DNA of 17,666 nt from Monosporascus cannonballus (GCA_004154925.1 QJNS01000535.1:1-17666), one strand, 5' to 3'; positions 1 through 9,800 are shown, counted from the stretch's first letter. Notes: generated by a model not told the origin, from the letters alone. A program made the numbers and translations.

Positions 1-873
1 CCCCCCGAATAGCCGCGTTACATATGTTTTAATCTTATCCGAGAGTTAAGGCAAAACCATCAGACCTTGACCATAGCAATTCAGCCAGCTATGACTACTC
101 ACCTAGGTACCTAGGTATCTTCCATCGCTACCGAAACCTTTTCTAACAAAATGCCAATAATACAAGGCTTTCAGTATCCGTGAGGGTGATCAAGCGTTAT
201 CATCGGTCAAATCCTTCATTGTTCGAATTCCATATTTTAGTTACTGGGTATAAGGCCGGCCCAACTATTTTGGCTAGAGCCTCTTCTGTGGAGCTGCTTC
301 TTTTTAAGTGTACGGTCTAGTTGTTTGCGCTTAACTCGTATCTTAAGTAAGGGAAGTCCAGACGAAGCCAACAGTGCCACCAGGCCCCCAAGGAAGATGT
401 TCATGACGGAATTGCGTGCTTCTATTTGGAACAGGGATACGTGACGCACTTCCAGGGAGCGGGGGTTGCCAAGACGTCAAGGTGACACAGGAAATTCTAT
501 ACTGCTTATCCATTCTGCGTTCATTAACAACAACTGATTTTAAGGTGCGATAGGCGAAAGGCAGAACCTCGACCCAGACAGGTTGAATCGGGTAAATTGT
601 GAGTGGAGGTTTCTCTGGTATATAGCCTAGGTCATCAACTGCCGTTCCATGCCATGGGCTTGCGTCCTTTCTCGACCTCGACCTTGACCCACACCCCAGT
701 GCCTAATCAGCCCGATACCCCCTATTCTCTACCGCGTTGAATGAGATGATCGGAGATTCAACAAAGACGGCGGAAAGGGGTGGAAGAGCGAGATAACTCG
801 GAACTATGCCATAGACGCGGGTTCCGTCACCTCGGTTTCCTGTAGTATGAGGGCCGGTGCTTGTCTACGTCGC
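1..873. other. Intergenic, no gene supported
   Basis: I see no recognisable gene here. A 70-codon minus-strand ORF (237-449) contains a short hydrophobic stretch followed by basic residues, which could read as a membrane helix, but nothing else supports it and I do not call it. The stretch carries a CCTAGG-type palindrome near position 101. It lies downstream of the minus-strand cysteine-rich gene and so should contain that gene's 3' UTR, but no clear poly(A) signal was identified. Confidence 0.5.
101..118. repeat. Palindromic ACCTAGGT direct pair
   Basis: Two back-to-back copies of ACCTAGGT form a 16-bp perfect palindrome (101-116), extended by TA. Related TAGG/CCTA tracts recur at 5633-5656, about 8338-8390 and 8599-8690, and single ACCTAGGT or CCTAGG motifs occur near 2567 and 5132. 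All copies lie outside genes. No function is assigned; this is a dispersed low-complexity motif. Confidence 0.7.
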
Positions 874-1200
874 CTATAGACATAGCTCCCGAAAGCAGGT
901 TCCCGCGTCACGCCACTCCGCCACTGCGCATTGTATCAAGTTTTCCTCATTGCACTTATCGTCTCGTCGTTTGATCGCATTAAGATCAGCCTCCGGGAAG
1001 CACGCCAACGCAAAGCAAGTCGGTCCATCGAGGCTTGTGCGGCTGGTGCAGCTTGTAATCGCGTCCTCTTGGCAAGCGGCACTCCTGGAGTTCACGGGTG
1101 TTCTGTCCGTGCCTCTGTCGATATTGAAGGGTATTGCAGCAACCGAAATGGCTCCAATAGTAAGGAGCAAAATCAACTTGGTAATGGCAATAACGCCCAT
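874..1200 (-). CDS. Small secreted cysteine-rich protein with two C-x7-C-x10-C-x4-C modules
   Basis: Single-exon gene encoding 108 residues. An ATG 57 bp upstream (1257) is in frame, but the Met at 1200 is chosen because it places a typical signal peptide first: Met, then a hydrophobic core at residues 4-21 ending in SVAA, with likely cleavage before Ile23. The mature part has eight cysteines in two modules with identical spacing: C43-x7-C51-x10-C62-x4-C67 and C83-x7-C91-x10-C102-x4-C107. Both modules share a (G)TCF motif at the third cysteine. A dibasic KR (residues 77-78) sits between them and could be a Kex2 site, releasing a second peptide of 30 residues. By family analogy this is a candidate extracellular peptide or effector-like protein. 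I do not recognise a named family, and target and activity are unknown. It sits at the edge of a gene-poor stretch. A chance ORF is possible, but the exact duplicated spacing plus signal peptide argues against it. Confidence 0.65.
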   Translation of the reverse strand: MGVIAITKLILLLTIGAISVAAIPFNIDRGTDRTPVNSRSAACQEDAITSCTSRTSLDGPTCFALACFPEADLNAIKRRDDKCNEENLIQCAVAEWRDAGTCFRELCL

Positions 1201-4200
1201 GATGAGTGAGTCCTCTTGATGCAGAGCGTCTACGAAGCGGCAACTATGGAGCCGCATAGGAAGATGGAGTAGATGCTGGAGAAGGACAGAGAGCGATAAT
1301 GGTGGGCCCCATGGTTATAGACTGACGGTTGATCAACCACTGGCTGTTGACGATCCTTTAATAGATGCGGCACGAGTGGCATCACGCCCCGTAGCATCCG
1401 CTGTCGGGGTTGTCCAGGTATGGCCCATTCCCGGCTCTAGGCGGCATGTCAAAATGGAATCGAGTAGTCAGATCCTTGGCATTGAGTGGATGCTGATTAG
1501 ACTAACAACTAATGCACCTGTGACGTTCTGAGTTGGGTCGTGGGCGGACGATCTGAAACTGGTCATGGTGTTTTGTCAGACCAGTCCGTCCGCCAAGACA
1601 ATGCAAGACTCTTGGTTATCCCTGAAAAGATGGCGCATCTATTTTTCTAAATGGCTTCGCGACGCGTCAATCTAGCCTTAATTTCCAGAGGTTCGGGTTC
1701 ATTGATGATCATTACTCCATCTCTCGGGCACATTGCTCGAAACGGACACCTAGGCGAAATGCTTTTGGGAATTAGGATCCGACTGGTTTCGCACCACAGG
1801 CCACCATTTGACTGAGAAACGGTCGTTCGAGCCTTGTACGCAAGGCACCGGCAGTGCTGTGGTGGAAGGTCTGTTGAGCTACGACCTTGGCGATGTGAGG
1901 TATGCAGTATCTGAGAAGACGAGTTGCCACTTTTAAGGGCATCAAACTTGGGCAGGTCTGCTAAGCACTTCCCAAACAATGATGTTGCCAATGCATGGGC
2001 TGAGTCAAGCCCAATACCGTGACTGCCCGACGTCAAAGCGGTATTTCCTCATTCTTTATGGGCAACTCCTGCAGCATTTGGTCTCGCGAGGGATCTCTCG
2101 AAGAGGAAATTCGAAGGCGTCCGAAACCTCTAATAATAGATGGCACGGAACATCTGGGAATGGTGCTCCTGATTCCATCGAACCTGGCGTCGCAGTCTAA
2201 TCCGTCTTTCGTGATAGTGAGCGAGTGTCTGAGCAAGCGTCTCCTTAGTTGTGCATAAGGCTCCGCTCCGCCATATATGAAGAGAGTTGCGAGGTGATTC
2301 CGGGACACACGGGAGAAAAGTCAGACAGGTAGGGCTAATTCGATCACAACACTGGTATCGGATATATTGACGTCTTCCTTCGGGATGGAGGCACATGAGA
2401 GTCTGTGTGTGTTGTCCCGACCATCAGTAACCGGTCCACAACTAGGAGTCCTATAATGGCCGCCGGAAACGGTGTTGAATATCACCAAAACACCAGATTA
2501 CCCTGCGAATTTCGGGCTTGTCGCACTTAGTCGGGCTGCCTGGAAGCACTATTTTAGATAGTATTCGACCTAGGTGCACAGATCGGCTTCGAAACAGATT
2601 CAGTAAGCAGCTTAGGGACCCATAGACCACCCCCGTGGATCTTAAGTTGCCCGGAGAACCTCTCCTTAAGATATAGGGGTATGCCATCGCCTGCGCGTTC
2701 AAAGTCCGCAATAATCTTCAATGGGCCTTCCAGAACTCCTGAGGGCCGCATTAGAGGCTCTACTCAAGAATTATATCATTGTCACTGGAGGCCTTGACGT
2801 CATACATGGCAAGCGGCCGCCGTCCCTTACCGATCCTCTGGACCATATATCTGACCTATGTGCCTGCATTCGGATCGTGCATAGCTTTGATTATTTGAGC
2901 TGACTACGTCAATTCGAGGTCTGACGCAGGCAGTCAGTTGCCATGGACCAGTGATTATATCTGCGCCTCTGCGTACCTAAGTACTCTAGTCAACAGATTT
3001 CACTGCCCCTTCTGCACTGAGGAGAAAGACACAGGAGGACCTGCGCCTCACACCTCCCTCAGATTCCACTGGGGTAGGTGGGTAAGCGTCAACCTAAAGA
3101 GCTAGCTCCTGGCCCAAGTTGTTGGCATCAGAACTCACTTCGCAGGACTGGTTACACAACGATAAAGCGGGAGTGATTTCCAAAGCCTGGTGACTCGGAT
3201 GGCGGGGAGACTACTTCGGAACGGAAGGTTGCTGTCCACGGCTGAAAGATGGAGACGCCCCTGATATCCCGCATGGCGATCTCCAGACGTCTGTCAGTGA
3301 TTAGGTGGGTTCGGCACGGGCTGATATCCCATGTTTATGCTATAGGGGAAAAGGTGATTACCCGGAGGTCCCCACAGCCGCATGCACAAGGGTCGAAGTC
3401 TTAGAAACTCCGTTGTCATCTTGTCGTTGGCCAGAGTTGTGCTTTTGATTCGACTAAGAGTCCAAGTTTATTCAGAGTCGCGGCGAGACGCTCCATAACC
3501 TCCCGTTAAGATGCCCGTGAGCAACAGCGAAGTATTTAGCACCCCTTCCCGCCTTTCTGGATCGACCCTTCCTGCAGGACTTGCTCCACAAGTAAAGCAT
3601 AGTATCCTGTAAATAGATATACGTGCTGCTGCGGGTTTCTATAAAGTGTCAGTATATCGCTCTGGTGTAATGGATGCCGTCTTTGTTGGGTCCAAATGTC
3701 ATCGTGGGCAGTCTTATGCGTCATGCTGGTCCGATTGTGTGGGGGATGCCCACGAATAGCTTCCGCCATTTACTACTGCCTCTTCTGTCTATCAAACAGT
3801 AGGCCTGGATTCCATCATTTGGAGGCATTGCGACCTTCGTACCTCCCTGTGCACTGGCTATTCCTTAGCAAAGGATATTAGCCTTGCTAGGGGACTAGGA
3901 GCTGTATTCTCATGATACTGTGACACAAGACGCTAGTGTGGCTTGCTCGCTGAATAAAGTGAGGCTGCCCATCTGGTTATTCATCCTATATGAAGGTCGG
4001 ATACATATCTCTAATCCCTTCGAGTGGCCAGTCAACCCATGCACAAAAGATGACGGCTCTCTGTAACCTAATTTGAGTCCAGCGAATCATGGAGTACACG
4101 GATGCTAGATAAACTCACATGGATGACGCAAGTCCCTTCAACTACTTTGCGATGCCGCCACGAGGCTTACTAGGCGGTGTTTCCATGACCGTGTCGTGAT

Positions 4201-5404
4201 CTGTTGCGATCTTTCGACATACACCAACGACGCATAACGGGCGTGCGTAGTTGCAAAAGTCACAACTAGGGTGATAAAATACACCGAATGCCGAGTTGGT
4301 TTTCTCTTCCAGGCGTGTTCTATTTTATGTCAACCCCCCTTTCCTCTTCTGTCCCGTTCATATCGCGCTTCCACGTCGTGGCTAGTCTTGGATCTTGCCG
4401 GCGTACCCCATTTATACTGCTTCAAAAGCTCGTTGTAGCCCAGAGATGTTTCCCCAGAGTCAATGGCACACCCATCTCGACTGGACGAGCTCATCTGCTA
4501 GGCTGCACGACCCCCCTTGATTCGAACACTCCAAGATTAGAGGCAGATCCGACCTTGACCGACAGTTTATTGGATTCTCAAATGAGGTTGGCTTGGCTGG
4601 CGCCGGGATGGAGCCTGGAGCTGCAGCGATGTGGCCTTAGAGGCCTAGGGTCCTCGAATGTACAGGCTGCGCGATTGATATTGCGGCATGCAATCAGCAT
4701 ACCGCGAGTTTGCTGTATGCGGATGTGCTGTTTTGATCTTCCGTAATAACGCGGTATGGTAGGTTCGCCGGTGATTATATCCGTAGAAGTAGTGCTATAG
4801 GTAGGAGGCCCCCTTTCGGTATTATATTCCTCTTCAACTATGTAGGCGTATCGGCGTGTAAATTCACAGAGCCAACGGCTACCACCGTTCATCTAATGCG
4901 CGGAACTCGTAGTCTCTGGAAGGGGAAGTAGAACCCAACACGTCCAATACGAAAGCCAGCAAACTCGGCTGTTCAAATAAAAGGATTGCTCGCTTCGTTC
5001 GAAAATCGTTATAACCTATGCCGATCGGGAAAGCATCCAGTTTTTGACGGAGGTGGGTGTATGGATACCCGCCCAGGTATCCTCGGAATGCTCTTTGTCT
5101 CTTACGTCCCACCAGGTTGATTCGGTAACTCACCTAGGTTTATGCAACAGACATCCTATACAGTCGAGATTTATAAGTTACCAACACCTGGCCTGATGGA
5201 ATGATATAGTGGTCGACTTATAAAGATGGCGGGTTCAGATGAACAGAGTGAAAAGGGTGGCTGCCGGAACAGATGACACACATATGTCCACCATAGTGGG
5301 GATATGTTAATAATTGGGACTACGACATCGTAGACGCAGAGGTGATGGAAGCAAGTTTGCGAAGTCACGTTTGTCAATTCTTTCGGCAACGAGTTCGACT
5401 TCGT
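1201..5404. other. Gene-poor stretch, no supported gene
   Basis: About 4.2 kb with only short ORFs on both strands and in changing frames. The longest ATG-started frames are about 152 codons (4288-4746, plus) and 129 codons (1647-2036, minus). None shows a recognisable domain, credible intron structure or consistent strand bias. I see no transposase, reverse transcriptase, terminal repeat or long tandem repeat. The sequence is not AT-rich, so it does not look like a classic heavily RIP-mutated element. It could hold old gene or transposon relics, a non-coding RNA or a lineage-specific gene that I cannot recognise. Confidence 0.5.
1262..1365 (-). promoter_or_regulatory. Putative promoter and leader of the cysteine-rich gene
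   Basis: Read on the minus strand, the region upstream of the 1200 start has AT-rich elements TCTATTAAAGG (1355-1365) and CTATAACC (1313-1320). A pyrimidine-rich tract (about 1262-1300) follows, a common arrangement around fungal transcription starts. No experimental start is known and the elements are short, so this is tentative. Confidence 0.25.
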
Positions 5405-5632
5405 AGGCGTGCGTGTGGTGGAAGGAGCGACCGACGACGCCGCGGGCACCAAGTTGCAGCCACACCCCGCCATCGATGATAACATACATTGGTACTCAGT
5501 ACTTTGTACAGCACCTACTAGCCATCGCCGACATACGGCCAGCCGTCTTAGCGTGCCTTCCAGCTGTCAAAGGAGCTATCCATCAGCCGTCACCACTATT
5601 TTCTTCTTTTCCAGCTGCACACCAGCACAGAC

Positions 5633-5656
5633 AGGTAGGTAGGTACCTAAGGTACC
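5633..5656. repeat. TAGG/CCTA palindromic tract
   Basis: Three AGGT units run into TAGGTACCTA and then a second GGTACC. This is the same motif class as the tracts at 101, 8338-8390 and 8599-8690. Confidence 0.65.
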
Positions 5657-5718
5657 AAACAAAGGTTCTTACCTACTTACAGTTACTTAGCGTCGGACTG
5701 GTCGCATTTCTAGGTGGG

Positions 5719-5733
5719 CCAATCATTGATTGG
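5719..5733. promoter_or_regulatory. Palindromic double CCAAT box
   Basis: CCAATCATTGATTGG is a perfect 15-bp inverted repeat around a central T, presenting CCAAT on both strands. CCAAT is the recognition core of the HAP/CBC (NF-Y) complex. It lies 493 bp upstream of the pab2 ATG, so a promoter role is plausible but inferred. Confidence 0.4.
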
Positions 5734-5947
5734 TAGCTACCAGCTCGTCGACAGGAGCTTCTGAGGAACCAAACCATCAAAGCTTCGTTGATCTCTTGCC
5801 GGTAAGTCAAGCCGTAGCTTCGTTATTATTATATCTCTGTCGGGCTGAGGGCGGCTGTCATCCAACACCTTGCTTCTTCGTCTTCTTCCGCCCCACTTCG
5901 GATCAGCTTGCAGACTCTTTTTGCTCACACGCACCTCGCGTCGTCGC

Positions 5948-6043
5948 CGAACGGTATCTCACATCGTCAACAGTGCCCAGGTTGTCGAACAATACCTCAC
6001 GTCGCCAACAGTATCCCGCATCGTCGAGCATCTCACGTACGAG
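5948..6043 (+). repeat. Degenerate ~39-bp tandem repeat upstream of pab2
   Basis: Adjacent units start at 5948 (38 bp) and 5986 (39 bp), and a partial third starts at 6025. Each begins CGAAC or CGAGC, continues with CTCAC(A/G)TCG or a similar core, and the first two share CAACAGT. The units abut exactly, which supports tandem duplication followed by divergence. This stretch is probably leader or 5' UTR intron of pab2. Confidence 0.5.
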
Positions 6044-6225
6044 ATATAGAGGAGGGGTCAGTCTCCTCAAGTTTTTCCCCCATATCTGCAGCTATCTACG
6101 CGACATGTACAATCATATTCGAAATCCACAGTTGAAGATAGCATTCAAAACATATCAAAGTCCATTCCGGCAGGCAGACAGATATGCTAACCGACTTTCA
6201 CCATAACTAGCGAAGGTACTCAACC

Positions 6226-6995
6226 ATGGCGGATACTCAGCGAGACGAGCGCGAAGTCGCTACCGAGGACCCTTCGTTGGCCGAGGAGGGTAACGATGAG
6301 GTGCGCCTCCCATCAGGGTTTCCTAGATCCTGTCAAGACAGACCCCGCTCCAAGGGAAAGGTTAATCAAATTCTCGCCACTAACTCTATTTATCAACGCA
6401 AACAGGAAGAGATTAGGGCCATGAAGAGACGAGTTGCTGAGATGGAGCAAGAGGCCGCCAAACTCCGCGAGATGCAGGCCAGTTTAGAGGAGCGTGAACG
6501 AACTCAAGAGCTGGGCGAGGACAAGGCCGACGTTGACAGCCGCAGCATCTTCGTCGGTAACGTAGACTACTCTGCCTCGCCCGAGGATATCCAGGCACAT
6601 TTCCAGAGCTGCGGTTCCATCAACCGCGTAACAATCCTGCTTGATAAGTTCACAGGTCAGCCGAAAGGGTAAGCGATGACTTGCCGAGATGCCCCTTGAT
6701 TCGGTATCGATGATAGTAACTAAGGATTTGTCCCTGTCTTAGTTATGCTTACGTCGAGTTCACCGAGCCGAGCCTGGTTGCGCAGGCCCTGGTCTTGAAC
6801 GACAGCGTTCTGAAAGGCCGCAACATCAAGGTCACGCCGAAACGTACGAATATTCCTGGCATGAGTCGAGGACGTGGTCGCGGGCGTGGCGGATTTGGCC
6901 GGGGCTACCAAGGTGGACGGGGTGGTTATGTGCCACGCGGTGGCTACCGTGGCGGCTACCGTGGACGGGGCAGAGGGGGGTTTAACCCCTATTAG
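6226..6995 (+). CDS. pab2: Nuclear polyadenylate-binding protein 2 (Pab2/PABPN1 family)
   Basis: Proposed exons are 6226-6300, 6406-6668 and 6743-6995, giving 196 residues. Intron 2 (74 bp, GTAAGC...TTAG, CTAA branch) is certain because it rejoins the RNP1 motif KGYAYVEF (112-119). Intron 1 (105 bp, donor GTGCGC, branch CACTAACTC, acceptor ACAG) is stop-free and frame-preserving. Removing it joins the acidic N-terminus (1-25) directly to the coiled coil [10 protein letters not shown] onward (26-57), as usual in this family; retaining it adds 35 residues. One RRM follows (about 72-147; RNP2 IFVGNV 73-78), then an Arg/Gly-rich tail (153-196) ending in NPY, a typical target of arginine methylation. 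The family binds poly(A) in the nucleus and acts in 3'-end processing and, in fission yeast, exosome-linked RNA decay. Identity comes from domain order and motifs. The only uncertainty is whether intron 1 is always spliced. Confidence 0.93.
6301..6405 (+). other. Stop-free, frame-preserving intron 1 of pab2
   Basis: GTGCGC donor, CACTAACTC branch site (around 6379-6387), ACAG acceptor; 105 bp, exactly 35 codons with no stop. The 35 residues it would encode are basic and lack family resemblance, whereas the flanks join well. The donor is weaker than those of the neighbouring introns (GTAAGC, GTGAGT, GTATGT), so partial retention is plausible. Confidence 0.75.
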
Positions 6996-8337
6996 GCTCG
7001 GGCTACCCGGTCTGGTTTTTCAACCCGTGGCCTCTAATTTCACGACTACCTTGTCCTCCAGACCGATTGATATATCCACACCTGATTTGGCACAACCCGG
7101 AGGGCGACGAAGGTTTCGACGCTATGTGAATCATGGCGGTCGGGTTTGGAGTTCTACGCAATTAAAAAGCACCATATGGGACATCGTACGGCGAATTTGA
7201 AGGGGGCGCCAAGGCTCGAACGGAGAGAGTGAGAGAGGAGGGAAAAGGCCTCAAGGTGCGGAAAGAGGAGAGCGGACACTTACGTGCAGTTTAAGTGTGT
7301 CGCGCCCTTCCTTTATTGCACGCTCCCTTTCCAAAGGGCACAAGATAGCCGAGAATCCGCGGGGACCCGTAGGAAGGTGACTAGTGGTTCGGCGGAAAGA
7401 AGTTGGTCGCATCTATATTGGTTGCCGGTAGACGGTCCTGGCGTTGGTATTCATCTCCTTTGCATTGGCGAGAACTGGTCGATGTAGCAAGCTACTTACC
7501 ATGCGTTTCCTAGGCCTTGAGTTGTGCTATGCTCCCTTAGCCCAGGAAAATAATACTTTATCAGAATTTCTCGTGAGATTAGTATGGACAGTTTACTATA
7601 TAGGCTATCTACGTGACTCTATGGTAGAGAGGTCTTGGTTTTAGAAGGGGAATGGCTGATCCATTTGTATGAAAGGCATACCAAGTACACATTAAGTTGG
7701 ATGTGGGGAACTGAGTTGGTAGTCAACCGACGAAGCCCCCATTACAACTTATTTCGGGCGGTTATAATATAACAACTATCTCGGTAATCCAAGGTAAAAA
7801 GGGAAAGGAATAAAATACAAGAAGGAAACGGGTGCGGACTTGCTTGCAGGGGGGACAATATTGGGGCTGATGTTAGAAGAGGCTCTTGCTAGGTGGTGCG
7901 TCTGTGTGATCAAGGCGGCAAACTCTTACGACCTGCTAAAGAACAATGATTAAGGCCTCGAGGCTGACCCTGGTCGTTGCCAGCTGTGAAGATTACCCAC
8001 AGTATGCAGATAGGTAGGGAATGCTTAATTTAATGGGCAACCCCCTTTCCTGCCGCGTAGGGGCCTTGATGAATCCTGCAGCAACGGTCGACGTCATCGA
8101 GCAGGCTAGGGATGGTCTCCCTGACTGCAACAAAATCCATCGATGATGAGGGTGACGGTGAGAGTAGGTGTCAGGTCAGAAGTCTTTTGTCTGCCCGCAC
8201 ATCACATCTGAGGGCGGTAGGTTGGGGTCGGGGGGATTTCTTGTCAGTTAATGCAGATGATAAAAATTCGTTGACCTATATTAGTTCCTTTGGACATGGC
8301 ATCCGGTTCTGAGTCATTCCATGAGCACCTTCAATAT

Positions 8338-8390
8338 ACCTACTCATGCCTCACAGACCGAGTTACCTACCTAGGTACTTAACTAGGTAT
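8338..8390. repeat. Cluster of TACCTA/TAGGTA motifs
   Basis: Contains TACCTACT at its left end, a perfect TACCTAGGTA palindrome at 8368-8377 and a second ACTAGGTA copy just after. Same motif class as the tracts at 101, 5633 and 8599. Confidence 0.6.
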
Positions 8391-8598
8391 GCCATGTAGA
8401 TGAATAAAAACCCGGTAAGCATCTGCTGTCCGGTATTCAGGATCCCAGCGCCCTCGGGGCTACCAGGTGAAGTTTCAGGGACTCAGGCGATCATGACAGG
8501 GACCTCATGCTTAAGGCGGGGCGGATACCTGCTAGATAGATATCTGAGTGTAAGCGGGGAGATGTGCTGAAATGGGGAGAAGGCGTGCGCACGGGCTA

Positions 8599-8658
8599 CG
8601 AGGTACCTACCTACCTACACTGGTATGTCCTGCTGTAGGTGTGTAGGTAGGTACCTCG
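8599..8658. repeat. Inverted repeat of TAGG/CCTA units (hairpin-forming)
   Basis: The left arm 8599-8620 and right arm 8641-8658 are reverse complements apart from one extra CTAC unit on the left, giving about 18 paired bases around a 20-nt loop. Each arm contains its own GGTACC palindrome. A further TAGGTAGGTA copy follows at about 8683-8692. It could be a simple-repeat inversion or a remnant of a miniature element; no target-site duplication is clear. Confidence 0.65.
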
Positions 8659-9549
8659 CTCCTCCCAAAGTAGATGCATACAGTAGGTAGGTAATTACGC
8701 GCTGGGCAGTGCCCGCTCGCACAGCCTCAACCATGGAAAGTTGCCGGTTGCCGCTGACCTTGCCTGAGCCGGCTTCTCTTGTCAATCTCTTCGCCTCTAT
8801 TCGTTATCTTCCTGGGCTGGCTACCTGGGTAGTTACGTTACCCTCCCTGCATGAAAGGTTAACTCACCGGGAAATGTTCGAAACCGCTTACTTTATCCCC
8901 CCTAGAGTAGCAGCCTGTATATCCAAACTTTAATATCGAGCGTCAAAAGACTTGTGCAAACCTGGTTGTAATCGACCGAGATAAGGAACGGACAGAATAA
9001 TAGAAGGAAAACCCTTCCCCACAGCCCTCTCCTTCCCATGAAACCTCGCTTTGCTATTATTCTTCTTGAGATTCTTATAACCCCCGCATATGCATACAGA
9101 CTGTTAGAATATCGAGTTAGCTTCCCCGCTATCAGGAAACACCCGAGTACAGCACTTTATCGTGGCGCCGCGCCCCCCTCCCCCCCTACCTTGACTAGTA
9201 GCATACATATCATAGTCATAACCAATCTATCTGCCTGCCCTACCTATATACATCCTTTGTTTATACATACCCACCTACGTAGTGGACGGCCTCACGGGAA
9301 CGACAAGAAAAATTGATATCGAAATACTGTAGCCAGCAAGCGGACAGACCGAGCGGAATTTCCCTTTCCGCCTTCTCTCAGAGACCCGAACCAAACGCCC
9401 GCCGTCGCCACCACCCCGCCGTTCGCAGTTCCGACCAAGGGAGAAAGCGTCAACGGGATAAATCGACCTTGGCCAGTGAGCGAGCGCTTAATTGGGAGCC
9501 TCCGAGGCCTGACCTCATCATCCCCAAGACGCCCGTCTAGGCGCTCATA

Positions 9550-9800
9550 GTTGTCTCCCTCTCTTTCTGGCTGGCTAGAAAGTTTCTCTTCCTCATCCGC
9601 CTGCTGTCTCTGCGCGCGCGCGTGCATAGCGAGCGTGGCTGCAAGCGAAACCGAAGGGTAGCAACAGTAGCCGCTCAGCACGGTGCATCTGTCAACTAGA
9701 GCTAAGTTGCGGCGGTGCAGTTACGTGTTATCCTGCCAGCATCCTCGAGGTCTAATCCTTCGCCCTTCGCCCTTTTCCATCTTCCTCCAGAGCCATCGCC
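9550..9800 (+). promoter_or_regulatory. Probable core promoter and leader of rsp5
   Basis: Pyrimidine-rich stretches (about 9550-9600 and 9755-9790) with an alternating GC run near 9613 precede the ATG at 9801. No clear TATA box is seen at a suitable distance. This matches the general look of fungal housekeeping leaders; the transcription start is unknown. Confidence 0.35.

Larger units (their letters stand above)
5405..6225 (+). promoter_or_regulatory. Upstream region and probable leader of pab2
   Basis: No gene is supported here; frames open across this stretch (5413-5736, 5730-6206) are low complexity and unrecognised. It contains a TAGG/CCTA tract (5633-5656), a palindromic double CCAAT box (5719-5733), a strong donor-like GTAAGT at 5802, a degenerate tandem repeat of about 39 bp (5948 to about 6043), and a branch site plus acceptor (CTAAC at 6187-6191, TAG at 6208-6210) just before the pab2 start. 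Together these suggest a promoter followed by a leader that may contain a 5' UTR intron. Confidence 0.4.
6996..9800. other. Intergenic region between pab2 and rsp5
   Basis: About 2.8 kb with no supported gene. The left part is pab2 3' UTR and terminator; an AATAAA at 7809-7814 is about 815 bp past the stop and may be too distant to be its signal. Short ORFs (for example 8112-8312, 8709-8933, 9038-9316) have no recognisable content. The middle carries TAGG/CCTA repeats and an inverted repeat (8599-8658). The right part is the presumed rsp5 promoter: C-rich runs near 9168-9190, an alternating GC tract near 9613, and pyrimidine-rich stretches at about 9550-9600 and 9755-9790 leading into a good start context (ATCGCCATGG). 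Confidence 0.5.

Noticed and set aside
1201..1257. 19-residue N-terminal extension of the cysteine-rich protein (ATG at 1257)
   Set aside because: The extension is polar and would bury the signal peptide; starting at 1200 gives a standard secretory N-terminus.
1647..2751. Run of adjoining minus-strand ORFs suggesting a broken gene
   Set aside because: Plus-strand ORFs of similar length overlap the same stretch, frames change without alignable content, and I recognise no family. It remains a low-probability relic.
4510..4530. GATTCGAACACTCC resembling a tRNA B box
   Set aside because: No matching A box, acceptor stem or cloverleaf could be folded around it. Scanning for other GGTTCGANNCC sites on both strands gave no tRNA.
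4288..4746. 152-codon plus-strand ORF
   Set aside because: No signal peptide, domain or intron context, and a competing minus-strand ORF overlaps its end. Not enough to call a gene.
5171..5489. Two overlapping minus-strand ORFs (104 and 60 codons)
   Set aside because: One frame has a plausible run (AYEVELVAERIDKRDFANL), but it is short, no family is recognised and both frames look equally likely by chance.
6290..6405. Alternative pab2 donor GTAACG at 6290
   Set aside because: Splicing it to the 6405 acceptor or the nearby TAG at 6416 breaks the reading frame; only the donor at 6301 preserves it.
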